The notes beneath the pieces were generated by a model that was given only the letters and a program-made list of their open reading frames with translations, did no database searches and was not told where the DNA came from. A program made the translations under genes and the position numbers. Positions 44,247 to 52,115 of a stretch of 56,312 nucleotides of DNA are shown piece after piece (the first letter of the stretch is position 1; the number at the start of each line of letters is the position of its first letter). The DNA comes from an uncultured Alphaproteobacteria bacterium (GTDB lineage: Bacteria; Pseudomonadota; Alphaproteobacteria; HIMB59; GCA-002718135): assembly GCA_902517315.1 (NCBI GenBank), contig CABYBP010000004.1, positions 1 through 56,312 on the forward strand, read 5' to 3'.

Positions 44247-45155
44247 ATGATCATTTGTGCAGGATCAATATTTACAGATTATATAAGCAGGATAGATAAA
44301 TTTCCAAAAAAACCAATTAAAGTTTTATCAAGAGGAATTGATAAAAGATTAGGGGGTTCAGCAGCAGTATCAGCATTTACTGCTAAAATATTGGGTTACA
44401 ATTCAAAATTCATTGGAAAATTTGGAGATGATGACTCTTCAGTTTTTTTAAAAAATGAATTTAAAAAATTTTCTATTAATATCACTAAATCGGTTTTTAT
44501 AAAAAAATGTCAGTCTTCACAAAGTTTTGTGATTGAAGATACAAAAGGTGAAAGATTACTTGCAGCCTTCAATGATCCAAGGCTACTTGAATATAAGTTA
44601 ATACCAAAACTAATTTTTAGAAAACAAGATATTTATTCAATTGATATGAGATGGATGGATATGGCATCTAATATTGCAATAAATACTAATATAAAAAAGA
44701 TTAAATGTGTTGCTGATCTAGATAATTTTAAAAATTCTAAAAAAATTACTGAGATCATTAACAAGGCTTCTCATCCTATATTTTCTGAAGAAGGTCTGAA
44801 AACTTATAAAAAAAACATAGATATGAAAATTGCTCTTTTTCAAATATTTAATGAAACCAAAAAATTTGTTGCCGTGACTATGGGATCAAAGGGAGTTTAT
44901 TGGGTAGAAAATAACTCATTATATCATTGTAAGGTTCCTAAAGTAAAAACAGTTGAAACAAACTGTGCAGGAGATGTTTTCCATGGTGCTTTTGCAACAG
45001 CTCTCTCCCTAAATAAAACAAATTCTGAAAGTATTCAATTTGCAACTGCAACTGCTACATTAAAATGCATGAAAGCCGGCGGTATATATTCGATACCAAA
45101 TTTAAATATGGTAAAAAAATTTTTAAAAAAATTAAAAATTAGAAAAATTAAATGA
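44247..45155 (+). CDS. PfkB-family sugar kinase, YihV-like (possible 6-deoxy-6-sulfofructose kinase)
   Basis: A 302-residue ribokinase-fold kinase. The glycine motif is RLGGSAAVSA near 35-43 and the catalytic aspartate is D243 in CAGDVFHGAFATAL. Several blocks match what I remember of E. coli YihV: SSQSFVIEDTKGER (90-103), DMRWMD (133-138), SEEGL (180-184) and LKCMKAGG (272-279). YihV reportedly binds the sulfonate with Lys27, Asn109 and Arg138 (from memory); K25 and R135 here align with the lysine and arginine, while the asparagine position appears shifted. It overlaps the sulfolactate dehydrogenase gene by four bases. A kinase for another ketose or deoxy-ketose is possible. Confidence 0.7.
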   Translation: MIICAGSIFTDYISRIDKFPKKPIKVLSRGIDKRLGGSAAVSAFTAKILGYNSKFIGKFGDDDSSVFLKNEFKKFSINITKSVFIKKCQSSQSFVIEDTKGERLLAAFNDPRLLEYKLIPKLIFRKQDIYSIDMRWMDMASNIAINTNIKKIKCVADLDNFKNSKKITEIINKASHPIFSEEGLKTYKKNIDMKIALFQIFNETKKFVAVTMGSKGVYWVENNSLYHCKVPKVKTVETNCAGDVFHGAFATALSLNKTNSESIQFATATATLKCMKAGGIYSIPNLNMVKKFLKKLKIRKIK

Positions 45156-46087
45156 TAAAAATTTTGATAACAGAGTTTATAGATGCACAAGCATTGCAAA
45201 ACATAAATAAAGAGTTTGAAGTGATTTATAAAAAAGATGCTTGGCAAAACAAAGATTATTTGGAGAAAGAAATTGAACAATTTGATGGCGTAATTATAAG
45301 AAATAAAACAAGTTTAGATAAAAATATTTTAATAAATGCATCAAATTTAAAATTTATAGGAAGACTTGGTGTGGGTCTTGACAATATAGACACAGAATAC
45401 TGCAAAAATAATGATATAATTGTTCAACCAGCAACAGGTATGAATGCAGATTCTGTTGCTGAATACGTAGTTAATACTTCACTTACATTATTAAAAAAAA
45501 CAATCATCATTAATGAAGAAACTCAAAAAGGGAAATGGCCAAGAACATCAATTGTTACTAAAGAACTTAAAGGAAAGATTTTAGGCTTAATTGGTTTTGG
45601 TGATATTTCAAAAAAAGTTTTAAAGCTTGCAAATGTTTTCGATGTTACTTCTATCGCATATGATCCTTTTATATCTTCTAAAGAAATGAAGGCAGTCAAT
45701 GTTAATAAAGTATCATTTGATGAAATTCTTAAGTTGGCAGATATTATTTCCATCCATGTTCCATTAAATAATGAAACAAAATATTTATTTGATAGAAATG
45801 CTTTTTTTAAAATGGAGAAAAAACCAATCATAATTAATTCTTCAAGGGGAGGGATTATAAATGAGAGAGACTTAATTGATGCATATATAAATAATTATAT
45901 TTCTGGTTTTGCATTAGATGTTTTTGAAAATGAACCAGTAAATGAAACATTGTATAGTAATATTTCAAACGATATGAATTGCATCTTAACACCTCATATC
46001 GCAGGTTTAACTGAGGAATCAAACGTGAGAGTAAGTAATTTTATAATTGATAAAACAAATAAATTTTTTGAAAATTTTAAATATTAA
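45152..46087 (+). CDS. slcC: Sulfolactate dehydrogenase-like 2-hydroxyacid dehydrogenase
   Basis: A 311-residue D-isomer-specific 2-hydroxyacid dehydrogenase. The opening KILITEFIDAQAL, FIGRLGVGLDNIDTEYC and VQPATGMNADSVAEYVVNTS resemble SlcC, which oxidises (S)-sulfolactate to sulfopyruvate with NAD+. The NAD motif GLIGFGDIS lies at 145-153, and the catalytic arginine (SSRGG), glutamate (DVFENEP) and histidine (TPHIAGL) are present. It is translationally coupled to the kinase and three genes after comD, exactly the enzymes that would use its product. A phosphoglycerate-dehydrogenase-like enzyme of other specificity is the alternative. It ends the 13-gene run; the 3' end overlaps the convergent gene by 11 bases. 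Confidence 0.75.
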   Translation: MIKILITEFIDAQALQNINKEFEVIYKKDAWQNKDYLEKEIEQFDGVIIRNKTSLDKNILINASNLKFIGRLGVGLDNIDTEYCKNNDIIVQPATGMNADSVAEYVVNTSLTLLKKTIIINEETQKGKWPRTSIVTKELKGKILGLIGFGDISKKVLKLANVFDVTSIAYDPFISSKEMKAVNVNKVSFDEILKLADIISIHVPLNNETKYLFDRNAFFKMEKKPIIINSSRGGIINERDLIDAYINNYISGFALDVFENEPVNETLYSNISNDMNCILTPHIAGLTEESNVRVSNFIIDKTNKFFENFKY

Positions 46088-47165
46088 ACTCACTCATCTT
46101 AACCATACGGTTTTCTTTTATTGATTTTTCTGCTGCCTGTCCAATAGCTACCGCATGAAGACCATCATTTACAGTCACTTGTGCTTTTAAATTATTATTA
46201 ATTGATTTTATAAATTCCATATGTTGATAATACGTCGATCCATGATGTTGGCCAGCAGCTAAGATCTTCTTATCTACTTCAACTAATTTTTTTACTGCAT
46301 TTTTGGAATCTCTTAAACCAATTCTAATTTCTGAAGAATTTTTTCCAGATGCATCTGATGGAACGCCAGTTTCTATTTTTCCTTTATCTCCAACCACGCA
46401 TAGTTCTTCTTGCATTTCTGAATTTTCCGCAAACATACAAAGTTCCAAAGAGCTTCTTATTCCATTTTTGAAATCTAAAATTACAAATGCATTGTCTAAT
46501 ATATCAGGAACTTTTCCATTATAACTTTCATTAAGATGATTTACACTTTGACCACCACTTGCATATACTTGTGTTACTTCACTAACTGTAATTAAGCGCA
46601 TTAAATCAAAAAAATGACAGCATTTTTCAACTAATGTTCCACCGGTGTTTATTTGAAATCTATTCCAATCATCAACTTTTTTGAGAAATGGAAATCGATG
46701 CTCACGAATTGAAAGCATTTTAAGCTTACCAATTGTATCACTAGAAATCTCTTGGATCATTTTTTTAACAGGTGGCATGTACCTATACTCCATAGCTACC
46801 CATATTACTGATGGATATGAAGCTGATAATTTTTTAATTTCTATACAATCTTCTAATTTTGTACATAAAGGTTTTTCAATTAAAAGATGTTTTTCTGTCT
46901 TTAATGCTTCCTTAATAATATCATAATGAGTAAAATTTGGGGTCGAAATAATAAAAGCATCTACTTCATTATTTTTAAAAATTTCATTGTTATCGGAATA
47001 AACTTTAATATCATTTGTTAAGAGATTTTTTGCATCATTTATAGAATTTTCATTAGTATCTGAGATAGCAACTACTTCAGCTGTATTAATTAGATTAATA
47101 TTTGAAATATGTTCACGGCCCATTAACCCACTACCAACAATTCCATATTTAATTTTTGTTTTCAT
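46077..47165 (-). CDS. Gfo/Idh/MocA-family oxidoreductase
   Basis: A 362-residue NAD(P)-dependent sugar or inositol oxidoreductase. It has KYGIVGSGLMGREHISNI at the N-terminus, EKP in LLIEKPLCTKLEDC near 95, and GGTLVEKCCHFFDLMRLI in the C-terminal domain. The GKIETGVPSDASGK and HHGSTYYQHMEF segments are typical of inositol/rhizopine-type members. It follows the isomerase gene with a four-base overlap and so belongs to a two-gene minus-strand operon divergent from the CUT1 importer. It probably converts the same imported sugar as the isomerase. Substrate unknown. Confidence 0.84.
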   Translation of the reverse strand: MKTKIKYGIVGSGLMGREHISNINLINTAEVVAISDTNENSINDAKNLLTNDIKVYSDNNEIFKNNEVDAFIISTPNFTHYDIIKEALKTEKHLLIEKPLCTKLEDCIEIKKLSASYPSVIWVAMEYRYMPPVKKMIQEISSDTIGKLKMLSIREHRFPFLKKVDDWNRFQINTGGTLVEKCCHFFDLMRLITVSEVTQVYASGGQSVNHLNESYNGKVPDILDNAFVILDFKNGIRSSLELCMFAENSEMQEELCVVGDKGKIETGVPSDASGKNSSEIRIGLRDSKNAVKKLVEVDKKILAAGQHHGSTYYQHMEFIKSINNNLKAQVTVNDGLHAVAIGQAAEKSIKENRMVKMSEFNI

Positions 47166-48535
47166 GCTGTGTAAATCGGAATCTCTAATTGTGCACTTAG
47201 TTTTTTTATGTCAGAATATATATCTCCATAAGTGAACGCTAAATGATGTTCTGTCCCAGATGAGAATAATCTAACTAATTTTTGATATGTATTTTTTTCA
47301 AAACTAACAACGCCAGATGTTCCTGAAAATGAATTCTTTTTATTTAAAACTTCACCTCTTAAAACAATAAATTTTAATTTATTTTCTGATTTTGAAACTC
47401 TAAATATTGTTATTTTTCCAGGTTTGAATGAAAAATTATGAAGTAAAGCTTTCCTTCTGTTTGAATGTACAGTTGCACTTGCAGTATTTTTTTTTGCCAT
47501 GCTAATTGGAGCTAATCCACAATGCCAAAAAACTAAAGTGTCAGTTTTAGGATCACAATCAACAATATCTACTAAGAGTGAAGGTTTGTTGTTTATTTTA
47601 TTTAAGATATCACAACTTATGCTTCCTAACACATCAGCTTCACATGCACTACTAACACCTTTTTCATTCATCATTGCCATAGGACCACAAGATGCGCATC
47701 CAAATTGAGTAAACATTTCTGGCCAACACTTAATAGCAAAAGCATCAATTTGATTTTCATTTTTGATTTTTTCCAACCCATGAAATATTGAAATACTTTT
47801 ATTTAATTCACTTGAATTTAATTTAGAGACTGATTTTAAATCTTTTTTTATTTGATTTTTAGTTATTGCAATATCTTTAGAATTAATTTTTTTAGAAATA
47901 TTAAATAAAGTTTCTAATTTAATTTTTTTAAGATTATAATTTAATTTTTTTACTATTTCATTATTATCATAATCACATGTAAAAAAACCTTCTGGTCTTT
48001 TACCGATAAGTCCTAAGTTCTTTTTTTTAGAAAAAATTAAATTATTTTCTTTTTTGATATTTGTTATTTTTTTTAGCTTATTATTTTTTAAATTTTTTTT
48101 ATTCTTTATAAATTTATTAATGTTTTCTATTTCAAATAATTTATCATTAACAAATATTGAAAATTCGGGGTTATATTTTAATTTGATTAATGAATGCATT
48201 GCAAGATTAACACCACATAAAGAGTTCAATCTTAATCTCTTACCTGTTCTTGGCTCTTTAAAGCTTATTAAGTGTAGAGGTTTTTTAAATATTTTTGCAA
48301 AACTTGTTATAAATTTTGCATCAGTAAAAGTTGTTTGTGCAATTATAAATTTAGTACAATTTTGTTTTTTAAAATAATTAATAGCTCTTTTACCTGCTTC
48401 GTCATTCGTTATTAATTCATTAAATTGTGTATATTTAATATCTAAGATATTTATAAATTTTTCAAATTTATTTTTTTTATCTAAAGCATAATTTATATCA
48501 AATGTATCTCTTGCTAATGCCAAATAACCAATCAT
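47162..48535 (-). CDS. L-fucose/L-arabinose isomerase-family protein
   Basis: A 457-residue protein with an N-terminal FucI/AraA-like region (LALARDTFDINYA, FIIAQTTFTDAKFI) and a well conserved C-terminal half: WPEMFTQFGCASCGPMAMM, SSACEADVLGS with the metal-ligand glutamate near 299, VDIVDCDP with the aspartate near 326-328, FWHCGLAP, and GTEHHLAFTYGDI with the histidine. All three Mn ligands of the family can be placed. The middle (about 130-240) is unusually lysine- and asparagine-rich and poorly conserved. Members interconvert aldoses and ketoses. From memory, some sulfoquinovose isomerases (SftI/SqvD type) are of this kind and not YihS-like. It is divergent from the sugar importer. Confidence 0.72.
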   Translation of the reverse strand: MIGYLALARDTFDINYALDKKNKFEKFINILDIKYTQFNELITNDEAGKRAINYFKKQNCTKFIIAQTTFTDAKFITSFAKIFKKPLHLISFKEPRTGKRLRLNSLCGVNLAMHSLIKLKYNPEFSIFVNDKLFEIENINKFIKNKKNLKNNKLKKITNIKKENNLIFSKKKNLGLIGKRPEGFFTCDYDNNEIVKKLNYNLKKIKLETLFNISKKINSKDIAITKNQIKKDLKSVSKLNSSELNKSISIFHGLEKIKNENQIDAFAIKCWPEMFTQFGCASCGPMAMMNEKGVSSACEADVLGSISCDILNKINNKPSLLVDIVDCDPKTDTLVFWHCGLAPISMAKKNTASATVHSNRRKALLHNFSFKPGKITIFRVSKSENKLKFIVLRGEVLNKKNSFSGTSGVVSFEKNTYQKLVRLFSSGTEHHLAFTYGDIYSDIKKLSAQLEIPIYTA

Positions 48536-48674
48536 AGAATTTTTGATATGTTTATAATATTTTTTTATAAATTTTTATTAATTAATTACAAAATTTGTCA
48601 TATTTTCTAGGATTTTATTGCTTGTATATAATTATTTAATATGTTTTAGTCTAAAAAAAATTGGAGGAAAAATG
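48536..48674. promoter_or_regulatory. Divergent isomerase/CUT1 importer promoter region
   Basis: This 139-base gap holds the promoters of the isomerase operon and the CUT1 importer. A consensus -10 box TATAAT is at 48627-48632 for the rightward unit, but no good -35 is visible at normal spacing. GGAGG at 48663-48667 decides the start at 48675. I see no clear copy of the TATTCA-N6-TGAATA palindrome here. Confidence 0.45.
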
Positions 48675-49952
48675 ATGAACGTTAAGTTTATTTTTAAAGC
48701 ACTATCTGTAGCTTTAGTTTCACTTTCATTAACTTTAATTTCTGCAGTTTCTTTTGCTGCCACAGATGTACGTATTATGTGGTATGGTGATGGAGATAAA
48801 GAAAATGTGCCCATAGCAGCACAAATTGATGAGTTTAATGCAGCTAATTCAGATATAAATGTAATTTTAGATATTGTACCATACGATGCAATAATGAATA
48901 CCTTACCTATTCAGCTAGCAGCTGGAGAAGGTCCTGATATTGCTCGTGTTACAGATCTTGGTGGATTAAACAAATATTATGCTGACATTACACCTTATGT
49001 AGCTGATCCAAGCTACTATGAAAAAAGTTTTGGACCTTTTTTAAATTGGTATCGTAAGTCTGGAGATACGACTTCGATTCATGGCTTTCATTCTACAATG
49101 ACTGTAACTGGTCCTTATGTAAATAAAACTTTATTTGAACAAGCTGGCGTAGATCTATTAGGTCCTGGTGCAACTTGGGAAGAATGGGCAGCAGCTTCAA
49201 TTGAAGTAGCAGAAAAAACTGGTACTCCTATTCCAATGGCTTGGGATAGATCAGGTCACCGTGTATCAGGCCCAGCGATTTCTATGGGTGCAAAATATTT
49301 TGACTCAAATGGTGATCCAAAATTAGTTGACGATGGATTAAAAGCTATGACTCAAATGCTTTATGATTGGCACCAAGCAGGTACTATGTCTAAAGATCTT
49401 TGGGGGTCAGTTGCAGGATCTAAATATCATGCTCCAAACGATTGGTGGAATGCTGCTGAGGTAGTTTTCATGATGAGTGGTTCATGGCAAATTGGAAGAT
49501 TCGCTAACGAAGTTGGTGATGATTTTGATTGGTGGGCTGTACCAGCTCCATGTGGCCCAGCTGCATGTACTGGAATGCCAGGAGGAAACGCACTATTAGC
49601 ATTCAATGCTAATCCTGCTGTTGGAAAAGTAATGGATTTCCTTTCTAGTAAAGAACAATTAAGTAGCTTTATTGGTCAAGTTCTTGCTATTCCAGGACAC
49701 TTAGATCTACAAGTTGATTATCAAACTGATGATCCAAATGCAAAACACGCATTAAATACTTTTGCTGGTGCAGTGCCGACTATTGATCAAGTTGCTTTTG
49801 ATCTTCAGGCACACGTTGACAACCGTATTATGTTTAACGCGATTATCTCAAGATTAGGACAAGCTATTGTTGGTGAAATGACAATGGAAGAAGCTTGGGA
49901 TCGTATGGATGAAGATGTTGAAAAACAACTTAAAGAAAAATACGGCGGATAA
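48675..49952 (+). CDS. ABC sugar transporter, periplasmic substrate-binding protein (family 1)
   Basis: A 425-residue binding protein of a CUT1 importer. The ATG at 48675 is preferred because GGAGG lies seven bases upstream; an ATG one codon earlier and a distant TTG are less suitable. The signal peptide runs to SAVSFA, then ATDVRIMWYGDGDKENVP. Family 1 features include LAAGEGPDIARVTDLGGL, LFEQAGVDLLGPGATWEEWA and MMSGSWQIGRFANEVGDD. It ends EKQLKEKYGG. Its ligand should be a sugar or sugar conjugate, given the flanking isomerase and oxidoreductase genes. A hairpin follows. Confidence 0.88.
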   Translation: MNVKFIFKALSVALVSLSLTLISAVSFAATDVRIMWYGDGDKENVPIAAQIDEFNAANSDINVILDIVPYDAIMNTLPIQLAAGEGPDIARVTDLGGLNKYYADITPYVADPSYYEKSFGPFLNWYRKSGDTTSIHGFHSTMTVTGPYVNKTLFEQAGVDLLGPGATWEEWAAASIEVAEKTGTPIPMAWDRSGHRVSGPAISMGAKYFDSNGDPKLVDDGLKAMTQMLYDWHQAGTMSKDLWGSVAGSKYHAPNDWWNAAEVVFMMSGSWQIGRFANEVGDDFDWWAVPAPCGPAACTGMPGGNALLAFNANPAVGKVMDFLSSKEQLSSFIGQVLAIPGHLDLQVDYQTDDPNAKHALNTFAGAVPTIDQVAFDLQAHVDNRIMFNAIISRLGQAIVGEMTMEEAWDRMDEDVEKQLKEKYGG

Positions 49953-49976
49953 TTACATTCAAAATTAAAAAAATAT

Positions 49977-50006
49977 AAAGCTGCTCATTTAGAGCAGCTT
50001 TTCTTT
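49977..50006 (+). terminator. Hairpin after the binding-protein gene
   Basis: AAAGCTGCTC (49977-49986) pairs perfectly with GAGCAGCTTT (49992-50001) around ATTTA, followed by a short T-rich stretch. It is the third importer in the window with a hairpin between binding protein and permeases; here the tail is shorter and the permease starts only 16 bases later. Confidence 0.75.
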
Positions 50007-50017
50007 GAAATAAGTTG

Positions 50018-51049
50018 ATGGAAAATATTAGAAACCAAATAAAAATTTTTTTCCTTAGAATTTTAAATATTCCTTTTGCATTCTTAATGCATGCTATTGA
50101 TTTGATAATGTGGCCAATTCAAAAAATTGTAGGGGTAAGAAATATGCCTTATATTTTTTTGCTTCCAAATTTAATTTTTTTTGGATTATTTGTAATAGTA
50201 CCTCTTATTGCTAATTTCTTTTTTTCACTTTCATCTGGTGATGAATTATTATTTGCTGAAAGAGAACTTCCTACCACAAAACAATACGATCAGTTATTTG
50301 ATTGTGAGAGTTACTTAAATCCAAATACATGTACAGAAGATTTTTTTTGGAGAGGAGTTTATAACACATTATTTTTTGTTGTTTTTCAAGTTGGCTTAAT
50401 GATCTTCTTCTCTGTCTTGACGGCTGTAATCTTAAATAAGAAAATTATTGGTAGAGGTTTTTTTAGATCAGTATTTTTCTTTCCTGTTTTGTTATCGCCA
50501 GTTGTTGTAGGTTTGATTTGGCAGTGGATTCTTCTAAAGAATGGCGCTTTTAATGCAATAATAGAATCCTATGGAGGAGACAAAGTATCATTTTTAACTG
50601 ATCCATCTTGGGCTATGGCATCAGTAATATTTGTATCTATTTGGGCTCACATGGGTTTTTATACCTTGATCGTTCTAGCAGGACTTCAGGCAATACCCCC
50701 AAATCTATATGAAGCAGCGGAAATGGATGGAACTAGCAGAGAGAGAATTTTCTTTAGAATTACCCTACCTCTTTTAATGCCAAATTTATTGGTTGTATTT
50801 ATTCTAGCTTCAATAAAAGGAGTTCAAACATTTGATGAAATATATGTTTTGACTGGTGGAGGACCTGGAACATCTACATCATTAATTGTTCAATATATTT
50901 TTACTACAGGATTTGCTTCATCTGGATCTGTTCAAAATTTTGGTCTAGCAGCAGCTGCCTCTATGGTTCTTGGTGTTGTGCTTTTATTTTTAACACTTAT
51001 GCAATTATATTTTAGTCGTAATAAAGAAAGTAAACATCAGGAAATTTGA
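50018..51049 (+). CDS. ABC sugar transporter permease 1 (MalF/UgpA type)
   Basis: A 343-residue inner-membrane permease from the ATG at 50018; a TTG one codon earlier is unlikely. After an amphipathic N-terminus, TM1 is at about 45-65 (FLLPNLIFFGLFVIVPLI). A periplasmic loop with two cysteines (CESYLNPNTC) follows, then five more transmembrane segments. The EAA loop EAAEMDGTSRERIFFRITLP is near 240. QTFDEIYVLTGGGPGTST is the usual CUT1 signature after it. Pairs with the 51051 protein. Confidence 0.9.
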   Translation: MENIRNQIKIFFLRILNIPFAFLMHAIDLIMWPIQKIVGVRNMPYIFLLPNLIFFGLFVIVPLIANFFFSLSSGDELLFAERELPTTKQYDQLFDCESYLNPNTCTEDFFWRGVYNTLFFVVFQVGLMIFFSVLTAVILNKKIIGRGFFRSVFFFPVLLSPVVVGLIWQWILLKNGAFNAIIESYGGDKVSFLTDPSWAMASVIFVSIWAHMGFYTLIVLAGLQAIPPNLYEAAEMDGTSRERIFFRITLPLLMPNLLVVFILASIKGVQTFDEIYVLTGGGPGTSTSLIVQYIFTTGFASSGSVQNFGLAAAASMVLGVVLLFLTLMQLYFSRNKESKHQEI

Positions 51050-51050
51050 C

Positions 51051-52115
51051 ATGTCTGAAACAGCTTCAAGAATAATAAAAATTGTAACAAAAAAAAGATA
51101 TAAAAATAAATATCATTGGACAGATTATTTTTCTTATTTTTATTTATTTTTAGGAGTTCTTTTAATGTTTGGTCCTGTTGTTTGGTTGGGTTTATCTTCA
51201 CTTAAAACATTAGCAGGGATTCAAGAATATCCACCAACAATACTACCTCTTTCACAAATTCAAGTTAATGTTGAAGGGTATGATAAACCCCTGCCAATTT
51301 TTAATGTGACTCAAGAAGATGGATCAGTAAAACAGCTAGCACAAATAAAAAGAATTGGAATTAATGCTAAAATGGTTGATCCTTTAAACCCAGGAGAAAC
51401 AGTAAAAGTGCCAATTGATAAAAGAGAAAAAATTAGAGAATTTAAAATTCAGTGGGAGAATTATGTTGATCCTTTAAGGAAATATGATTTTTTACTTTAT
51501 TTCAAAAACTCAACCTTCATCACAGTTGTTGCAACAATAATAACATTGATAATAAATTCAATGGCAGCTTACGCACTTTCTATTTATGAATTTAGAGGTA
51601 AAAATTTTGCCCTTGTTTTTGTAATAGGGACATTGCTAATTCCATTAACCATAATCTTAGTTCCTGTATTTTATGTTGTTGCTAATTTTGGAATGATTAA
51701 TTCATTATGGGGTGTAATTCTTCCAGGTGCAGCAACACCAACAGGAGTTTTTTTACTTCGTCAATATATGCTTACATTACCTAGAGAACTTATAGAAGCT
51801 GCAAGAATGGATCACGCAAGTGAATGGGCAATTTATTGGCGAGTTGTGCTCCCATTATCCATACCGGCTATTGCCGTTTTAGCCATTTTTTCCATAATGT
51901 GGCGATGGAATGATTTCTTGTGGCCTTTAATAGTTTTATCAAAGAGTGAGGTCTACACATTACAAATTGGACTAAATGCATTTCATGGAGAACTTACGAG
52001 TCAGTGGAACTATGTATTATCAATGACTATGGTAACTTTATTACCTATAGCAATAATATTTGCCTACTTACAAAAATTTATAACAACAGGAATAGCAAGT
52101 ACAGGTATGAAGTAA
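51051..52115 (+). CDS. ABC sugar transporter permease 2 (MalG type) with periplasmic insertion
   Basis: A 354-residue permease. TM1 (about 25-45) ends in SSLKTLAGIQEYPPTILP, then comes an extra hydrophilic stretch of roughly 90 residues (about 65-150) before the standard YFKNSTFITVVATIITLI segment, making it some 70 residues longer than typical MalG-type permeases. The EAA loop EAARMDHASEWAIYWRVVLP is near 255, and it ends in FITTGIASTGMK. Its stop overlaps the next start by one base (TAATG). Confidence 0.9.
   Translation: MSETASRIIKIVTKKRYKNKYHWTDYFSYFYLFLGVLLMFGPVVWLGLSSLKTLAGIQEYPPTILPLSQIQVNVEGYDKPLPIFNVTQEDGSVKQLAQIKRIGINAKMVDPLNPGETVKVPIDKREKIREFKIQWENYVDPLRKYDFLLYFKNSTFITVVATIITLIINSMAAYALSIYEFRGKNFALVFVIGTLLIPLTIILVPVFYVVANFGMINSLWGVILPGAATPTGVFLLRQYMLTLPRELIEAARMDHASEWAIYWRVVLPLSIPAIAVLAIFSIMWRWNDFLWPLIVLSKSEVYTLQIGLNAFHGELTSQWNYVLSMTMVTLLPIAIIFAYLQKFITTGIASTGMK

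Noticed and set aside
52004..52114. Longer N-terminus for the hydroxyacid dehydrogenase
   Set aside because: The added residues lie inside the permease gene in another frame and the TAATG junction at 52115 is the usual arrangement here.
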